64,000 bases of DNA. Source: Paralvinella palmiformis (taxonomy: Eukaryota > Annelida > Polychaeta > Terebellida > Alvinellidae). Each line of letters starts with the position of its first letter. Within the stretch, counting starts at the first letter, position 1. The position numbers and the translations under genes are program-made. Under the pieces are notes generated by a model, which worked only from the letters and a program-made list of their open reading frames with translations, ran no database searches and had not been told where the DNA came from. The stretch is taken from contig JAODUP010000415.1 in assembly GCA_025642065.1 (NCBI GenBank), forward strand, positions 186,001-250,000. The letters are read 5' to 3'. Shown one piece after another: positions 61,799 through 64,000 of the stretch.

Positions 61799-63168
61799 GG
61801 AACTATGTATGTATTTTTGCAGATATATCTATGTATGTATGTAGGTATAAACACATGTCAGTGGGGAGTGCGATGTTATGATAAGAAATCAATAAGCTAA
61901 AAAGTAAGAAGTGAACCACATAACAGACCATAGACAGCCATCCGACTGTTACCAACTACAATAACATCTAGGGCTATACATTGTTAATGATTTCAATACT
62001 GATTCGATGATGTCTGCCAACAAACCTCACTAACAAACCCTCACCACCCTAACATTACTACTCAAGGACATAAGTCCCAACCAGTCTACCCCATGGAGAT
62101 CCATGTTACGGGATAACCTAGATATATCATCCTCCCAGCACAGCAGCTGATGGTGGAGCATGAATAATGAAAGATCAATACTATCTTGTGGATATATTAT
62201 ATGATTATACATCACCATCACTGACGTATTCAATTCAATTATAAGTTCTATGTGATAATTGATGCAGAAGAAAGATGTACAACCTTTTTATGATGAGTTA
62301 CTGAGTGGTTTGTTTAGCTTCGGTACTTGTCATTCCTGTGACTTATAACTGGTGGGTGGCTTCCCAGGTAAACTTCCCACAAATACAGGCAACAAACAGA
62401 TTCGAACCCTGACTTGGGAGGTTTGCCATTCACTGCCCCATTCATTGCATTATCAGAGCACCCCTAACAGAATGTCTCCACCTTACTATACAGAGAGTTA
62501 TTGGTCTTCACTTTATAAATGACATATGTTCTCATGAACCAGACAGGTGGAATGGGTGGATGGGTTTTTGCCACTGGTCACATCCAGGATATATAGTTAC
62601 GGGGCTCCTCCATAGGAAGATGACCAGGCTGAAGCCATTTACTGATGAATGAAATATCCTTTGGATGCATGTAACGGTGAGACTTGATCACATGACCTGG
62701 GGGCTTGGAGAGGAATGCACCACCAGTTGCATCATGGGCCTGTCCAGGATGGATGCATGACACTTCTACATTCTAGGACTATCTAAATGATGGGTTATTT
62801 TGACTGCACACTTGCGTTACAAGTATTCGAAAATACATCAACTCACTGAAGCAAAATAACTGTATTTGTGAGTGTTTTTACAAGATCTTTCACCAAAACA
62901 TTATTAATCATAGAGAGGACAAGTGCACGAAAAACAATTCCTCACCATATCCAGACGAGGGAAAAATGGGTCATTAACCAAAACCTGTTCTCCAATCAAT
63001 ACTACTAGTGTACAGATAAATACGTACGAGCCCAGACACTCAAAGATTCGAGCATAGGTCGTCTTTCCATCCTTAAAGCCACCTATTATTTGTTCAGGTG
63101 ATCCAGGTAGTTCGCTGTCAAACATGATGGTAAACATATTCTTTGTTGTCATCCAGCGGAAGATGGCC
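40100..63168 (-). CDS. Kyphoscoliosis-peptidase/hillarin-like protein with two transglutaminase-like domains (gene level, 5' partial)
   Basis: Twelve exons on the minus strand (63168-63028, 59857-58495, 58307-58269, 54115-53920, 53419-53342, 50437-50345, 49850-49695, 45735-45586, 43097-42823, 42688-42600, 42468-42328, 41849-40100) join in frame to 1489 codons plus a stop. KY/hillarin proteins are cytoskeletal, linked in other animals to muscle Z-disc stability and septin or actin organisation. Copy 1 (residues about 1-330) and copy 2 (about 740-1489) each have a transglutaminase-like domain followed by immunoglobulin-like repeats, two in copy 1 and four in copy 2. The linker at about 370-830 is Pro/Gly/Gln-rich. 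His and Asp of the triad are present (H78/D93, H938/D953) but the Cys position is K35 and Q895, so peptidase activity is unlikely. Upstream exons of copy 1 lie beyond 64000. Two adjacent genes, with an ATG at 54115 starting the second, remain possible. Confidence 0.75.
42328..42468 (-). CDS. KY-like exon, N-terminal part of domain 2
   Basis: Acceptor TATCCACAG lies before 42468; donor GTGGGA begins at 42327. It has 141 bases, phase 2 to 2. It codes AIFLWLCSIDLSHFHFDD, GSPEEILMNLKKG and QTTYAVVYEILC. Gln stands where the catalytic Cys is expected. The same length and phases as copy 1's 63028-63168 show the two domains arose by duplication. Confidence 0.88.
42600..42688 (-). CDS. KY-like exon, first helix of domain 2
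   Basis: Acceptor TCTGTTACAG lies before 42688; donor GTAATT begins at 42599. It has 89 bases, phase 0 to 2. It codes VSKEDHKSFRDLVWHLIFA and NITNELEKA, matching the family pattern in which ELEKAR joins AIF(R/L)W of the next exon. The matching exon for copy 1 was not seen before the window edge. Confidence 0.85.
42823..43097 (-). CDS. KY-like exon leading into domain 2
   Basis: Acceptor GTGTCACAG lies before 43097; donor GTGTGT begins at 42822. It has 275 bases, phase 1 to 0. It contains HVPVYHEAYPFGG, PPKAAPPTVPPKPFKD and ends VFQAVDTHAVQ, the conserved lead-in to KY/hillarin transglutaminase-like domains. Confidence 0.8.
43378..43500. mobile_element. hAT-like MITE fragment
   Basis: CCAGGGTTCATACACTTCCAG then TTTCCAGG-type blocks resemble the left part of the element at 33898-34156. 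The right end is not found. In a KY-like intron. Confidence 0.4.
44871..45241. mobile_element. hAT-like MITE with AATTCC subterminal repeats (371 bases)
   Basis: Terminal inverted repeats ACAGACATGGGGGTCAATTC and GAATTGACCCCATGTCTGG. The 8-base direct repeat TCTGTAAT lies immediately outside both ends (44863-44870 and 45242-45249). Many CAATTCCAATTCC repeats lie inside both ends. No coding capacity. In the KY-like intron between exons 45586-45735 and 42823-43097. Confidence 0.75.
45586..45735 (-). CDS. KY-like linker exon, Pro/Gly/Tyr-rich
   Basis: Acceptor TGCTGTAG lies before 45735; donor GTGAGT begins at 45585. It has 150 bases, phase 1 to 1. It codes GDFPPPPPGSAPPGHGYGQ and QRYGGSPAGYQATDVDQKQ. 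Low complexity, probably disordered. Confidence 0.7.
45736..49694. other. KY-like intron, 4.0 kb
   Basis: Apart from the (AT)n tract it is AT-rich unique sequence. No further linker exon recognised, but small symmetric exons could be missed. Confidence 0.5.
46357..46398. repeat. (AT)n microsatellite
   Basis: TA run in the 4.0 kb KY-like intron. Confidence 0.95.
49695..49850 (-). CDS. KY-like linker exon, PVEIVFV module, GC donor
   Basis: Acceptor CTCCTAACAG lies before 49850; the donor is CAG|GCATGT (from 49694), again GC-AG. It has 156 bases, phase 1 to 1. It codes EKQTPVEIVFVEGDKG, then a charged Gln/Lys/Glu stretch (LRRQQQNEKRDQQEGNKDE). Confidence 0.65.
50345..50437 (-). CDS. KY-like linker exon, PVEIVYV module
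   Basis: Acceptor CGTCACTAG lies before 50437; donor GTTTGC begins at 50344 (weak). It has 93 bases, phase 1 to 1. It codes GQDSDKPPVEIVYVPAPGR then QTQRRLEG. The core PVEIVYV recurs as PVEIVFV in the next exon. Confidence 0.65.
50674..50712. repeat. (CA)n microsatellite
   Basis: CA run upstream (in transcript sense) of exon 50437-50345; another CA run at 50237-50261 lies downstream of the same exon. Confidence 0.9.
51735..51835 (+). repeat. SINE-like fragment
   Basis: CCTTAGCACAATCAGCTG and AGGGTTCGAATACC at tRNA spacing, in the intron between exons 50345-50437 and 53342-53419 of the KY-like gene. Confidence 0.45.
52968..53220. repeat. Three-copy tandem repeat (about 76-92 bases)
   Basis: Each unit runs TTAAGGGTWAATCAATAATACAGGTA, then TCTTCAATTTCATTCTAATG, then CCTGTATATAGGAAAATCC. 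The third copy is diverged at its end. It lies about 120 bases from the exon at 53342-53419. Confidence 0.85.
53342..53419 (-). CDS. KY-like linker exon with GC donor
   Basis: Acceptor ATACTAG lies before 53419. The donor is CAG|GCAAGA (from 53341), a GC-AG site; no GT donor in the right phase is nearby. It has 78 bases, phase 1 to 1, coding GTGRYKGYGGTYLS and GPYRHRS. A (CA)13 tract at 53459-53485 is a (UG)13 tract 37 nt upstream of the acceptor in the transcript. Confidence 0.65.
53459..53485. repeat. (CA)13 microsatellite near a splice acceptor
   Basis: (UG)13 in the KY-like transcript, 37 nt before the acceptor of exon 53419-53342. Confidence 0.9.
53920..54115 (-). CDS. KY-like linker exon, Pro/Gly/Gln-rich
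   Basis: Acceptor CTAATCCTAG lies before 54115; donor GTTAGT begins at 53919. It has 196 bases, phase 0 to 1. It begins with ATG (MTSRMETVTIGGAPPGG), so it could also be a translation start for a separate copy-2 protein. It continues with PPGVAPKPGQQG, DDLPPPPPELMD and SYQQQQRAP. Disordered linker by composition. Confidence 0.7.
54286..55191. mobile_element. Candidate hAT-like non-autonomous element (about 0.9 kb)
   Basis: CAGGGTTGCCACTC at the left and GTGGCAACCCTG at the right form inverted ends. A SINE A copy (54449-54634) lies inside. No convincing target duplication, so the ends may come from two elements. Confidence 0.4.
54449..54634 (-). repeat. SINE family A
   Basis: Nearly full-length copy in the 4.2 kb intron of the KY-like gene, inserted inside a candidate hAT-like element (54286-55191). 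Its tail begins GATGATGATGATTGATG. Confidence 0.75.
55192..57879. other. KY-like intron, central part
   Basis: AT-rich sequence with the GT tract at 56041-56150 and a forward frame at 56563-57049 that matches nothing known to me. No convincing exon. Confidence 0.5.
56041..56150. repeat. GT-rich degenerate microsatellite
   Basis: TGTGTGTCTGTGCATG-type units; it explains the Cys/Val and Thr/His open frames here. Confidence 0.85.
57880..58062 (+). repeat. Old SINE family D copy
   Basis: CAGCCAGGCAAATGGCAGG and ATGAATATACCATCTGTTAC match the family D tail; the head is badly eroded. In the KY-like 4.2 kb intron. Confidence 0.45.
58269..58307 (-). CDS. KY-like 13-codon micro-exon
   Basis: Acceptor TCACTGTAG lies before 58307 and donor GTAGGA begins at 58268; 39 bases, phase 0 to 0, coding EQKEYRPQLERDQ. 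It follows the preceding exon after a 187-base intron. Because it is in frame on both sides, the transcript stays open with or without it. Supported by splice signals and phase only. Confidence 0.5.
58495..59857 (-). CDS. KY-like exon: rest of domain 1 and two Ig-like repeats
   Basis: Acceptor ATGTTGTAG lies before 59857; donor GTTTGT begins at 58494. It has 1363 bases, phase 2 to 0. It begins YAGLYCVTLSGWAKG, then NHSWNAIYIDG (His) and WQLVDSHW (Asp), then repeats of the KY type ending CEYKIVCDQ and MCQYLTSY. The C-terminal part is Gly/Pro-rich (GGPGGPVGGPGG) and leads into the linker with the acidic/basic tail TKSTDWDGKTFTQKSYREEM. Confidence 0.88.
60064..60096. repeat. (AT)n microsatellite
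   Basis: TA run about 200 bases upstream, in transcript sense, of the 1.4 kb KY-like exon. Confidence 0.9.
60930..61640. repeat. 30-base minisatellite, about 23-24 copies
   Basis: Unit GATTAACAACTAATATAGAC + CAGCTTAGAT. Most units from 61040 to 61620 are identical or differ by one base (T/C in GATTAAC/GACTAAC). Edge copies at 60756-60960 and 61620-61745 decay progressively. Inside the first visible KY-like intron. Confidence 0.95.
61768..61798. repeat. (CA)n microsatellite
   Basis: CA run just beyond the minisatellite. Confidence 0.9.
62330..62465 (-). repeat. SINE-like fragment
   Basis: Reversed B box AGATTCGAACCCTGAC and downstream GCATTATCAGAGCACCC. In the first visible KY-like intron. 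Confidence 0.45.
62590..62760 (-). repeat. Possible old SINE family A copy
   Basis: On the minus strand GATCAAGTCTCACCGTTACA followed by ATCCAAAGGATATTTCATTC aligns loosely with the family A B box and tail. It explains a 61-residue open frame at the same place. Strongly diverged. Confidence 0.35.
63028..63168 (-). CDS. KY-like exon: N-terminal part of transglutaminase-like domain 1
   Basis: Acceptor TTATTTCAG lies before 63168; donor GTACGT begins at 63027. It has 141 bases, phase 2 in and 2 out. It codes AIFRWMTT, ELPGSPEQ and GKTTYARIFECLG. In active family members the last motif carries the catalytic Cys three residues before the Tyr, where this copy has Lys. Size and phases equal those of 42328-42468 in copy 2. 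The preceding exon lies outside the window or was not recognised in 63169-64000. Confidence 0.8.
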
Positions 63169-64000
63169 CTGAAATAAGAAAATAAAACTACTGTTTAAAA
63201 ACTGTTATATGAATTAAGAAACAAATTAAATGGTTAATAATATTATTAAAACAAGAATTATTTGGTTTCTTAACGAGGTTCTAAATTTAAAAGATGACAA
63301 ACCCAAGTTCCTAGATACGTTCTGATAAATAGCAACATCTATTTAAATAAGTTTTTAGCTGAAATGTTTCATCTTGTAAGTTGTAACTGCTTATCAGATT
63401 TTTACTACATGCAATGTATTGTGTTGTAATACTTTTATTAAGCTCTCAACCACATGTAAAATGATAAACATTGCACACTAGACAGTGTGTGTATACATAT
63501 AAGATAAGGAAACAGTTCTTCTTATACCTGAAAAAACAATCGAGGAATATGAAACACCTAAATCGAAGAATACTGGCGGCAATTTATCAGCAAACAATCC
63601 AAACTGTTGTAGGTTGCACAGTAACTAACATATCCTGTATCACAGGTTTCCACTGGCACAGTCATACCACTGTAACACATACCATAATTTGTATATAACT
63701 TTGTTAATAATTATAATTTAGAGTGGGAGAACCAGTAAAATATTTTGTTTGGTGATTGGTTCTTTTTTTTCTGTATTTTTTATTTGACAGAAAGGGAAGT
63801 GTCAGACAGACCAGGTATGATTTTTCCCTGGTAAATGATGGCTAGGCACTCGGTAAAAACAAAAGTGAGCCAATTTCCTTTGAAGTGACAGTAAACACAG
63901 TTAGGCTAATAGACAAAGTATATAGATTACATATATAGAGTATATAGATTGTCAGCTAAAAAGCAAAGCTGGTATTTAAATGTAGTTTACTTAAAAAAAT
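63169..64000. other. KY-like upstream intron at the window edge
   Basis: The exon encoding the ELEKAR-type lead-in to domain 1 is required upstream but was not found here, so this is read as intron. Confidence 0.5.

Noticed and set aside
62578..62763. 61-codon minus-strand frame with natural-looking composition inside a KY-like intron
   Set aside because: The DNA aligns with an old SINE A copy, and it has no good splice partner.

Overview
This is a 64 kb piece of an animal nuclear genome. Short coding exons with GT-AG (and a few GC-AG) introns, abundant microsatellites and many tRNA-derived SINEs rule out a prokaryote. The protein families point to a lophotrochozoan invertebrate, probably a mollusc or a relative such as an annelid or brachiopod. 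The species cannot be fixed from sequence alone. All three convincing genes lie on the minus strand, and I rebuilt their exon chains by hand from splice sites and phase compatibility.

Region 1 (about 6.3-15.8 kb, minus): five exons of a secreted multidomain protein. It has a signal peptide, a PAN/apple-like cysteine module, a galactose-binding-like beta-sandwich module ending in a FDDSSW...WIW...VYCR block, and a calcium-binding type EGF module. Its 3' end was not found. The introns hold a wrecked THAP zinc-finger sequence, a 0.95 kb CAT-type trinucleotide array and several SINEs.

Region 2 (24.0-30.1 kb, minus): a complete five-exon gene for a 573-residue metallo-beta-lactamase-fold alkyl/aryl-sulfatase (SdsA1/BDS1-like). 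It has an N-terminal membrane anchor or signal sequence and a HxHxDH metal site.

Region 3 (40.1-63.2 kb and beyond the right edge, minus): a large gene of the kyphoscoliosis-peptidase/hillarin family. At least 12 exons and 1489 codons are visible and the 5' end is missing. It contains two transglutaminase-like domains, each followed by immunoglobulin-like repeats and joined by a proline/glycine/glutamine-rich linker. Both domains keep the His and Asp of the triad but carry Lys or Gln where the catalytic Cys should be. The linker is built of symmetric phase-1 exons, two of which use GC donors.

The rest (0-6 kb, 16-24 kb, 30-40 kb) shows no convincing gene. It holds at least six SINE families, several hAT-like MITEs (one with a clean 8-bp target duplication), a foldback element, minisatellites and dinucleotide tracts. 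The three genes show no evident functional link.
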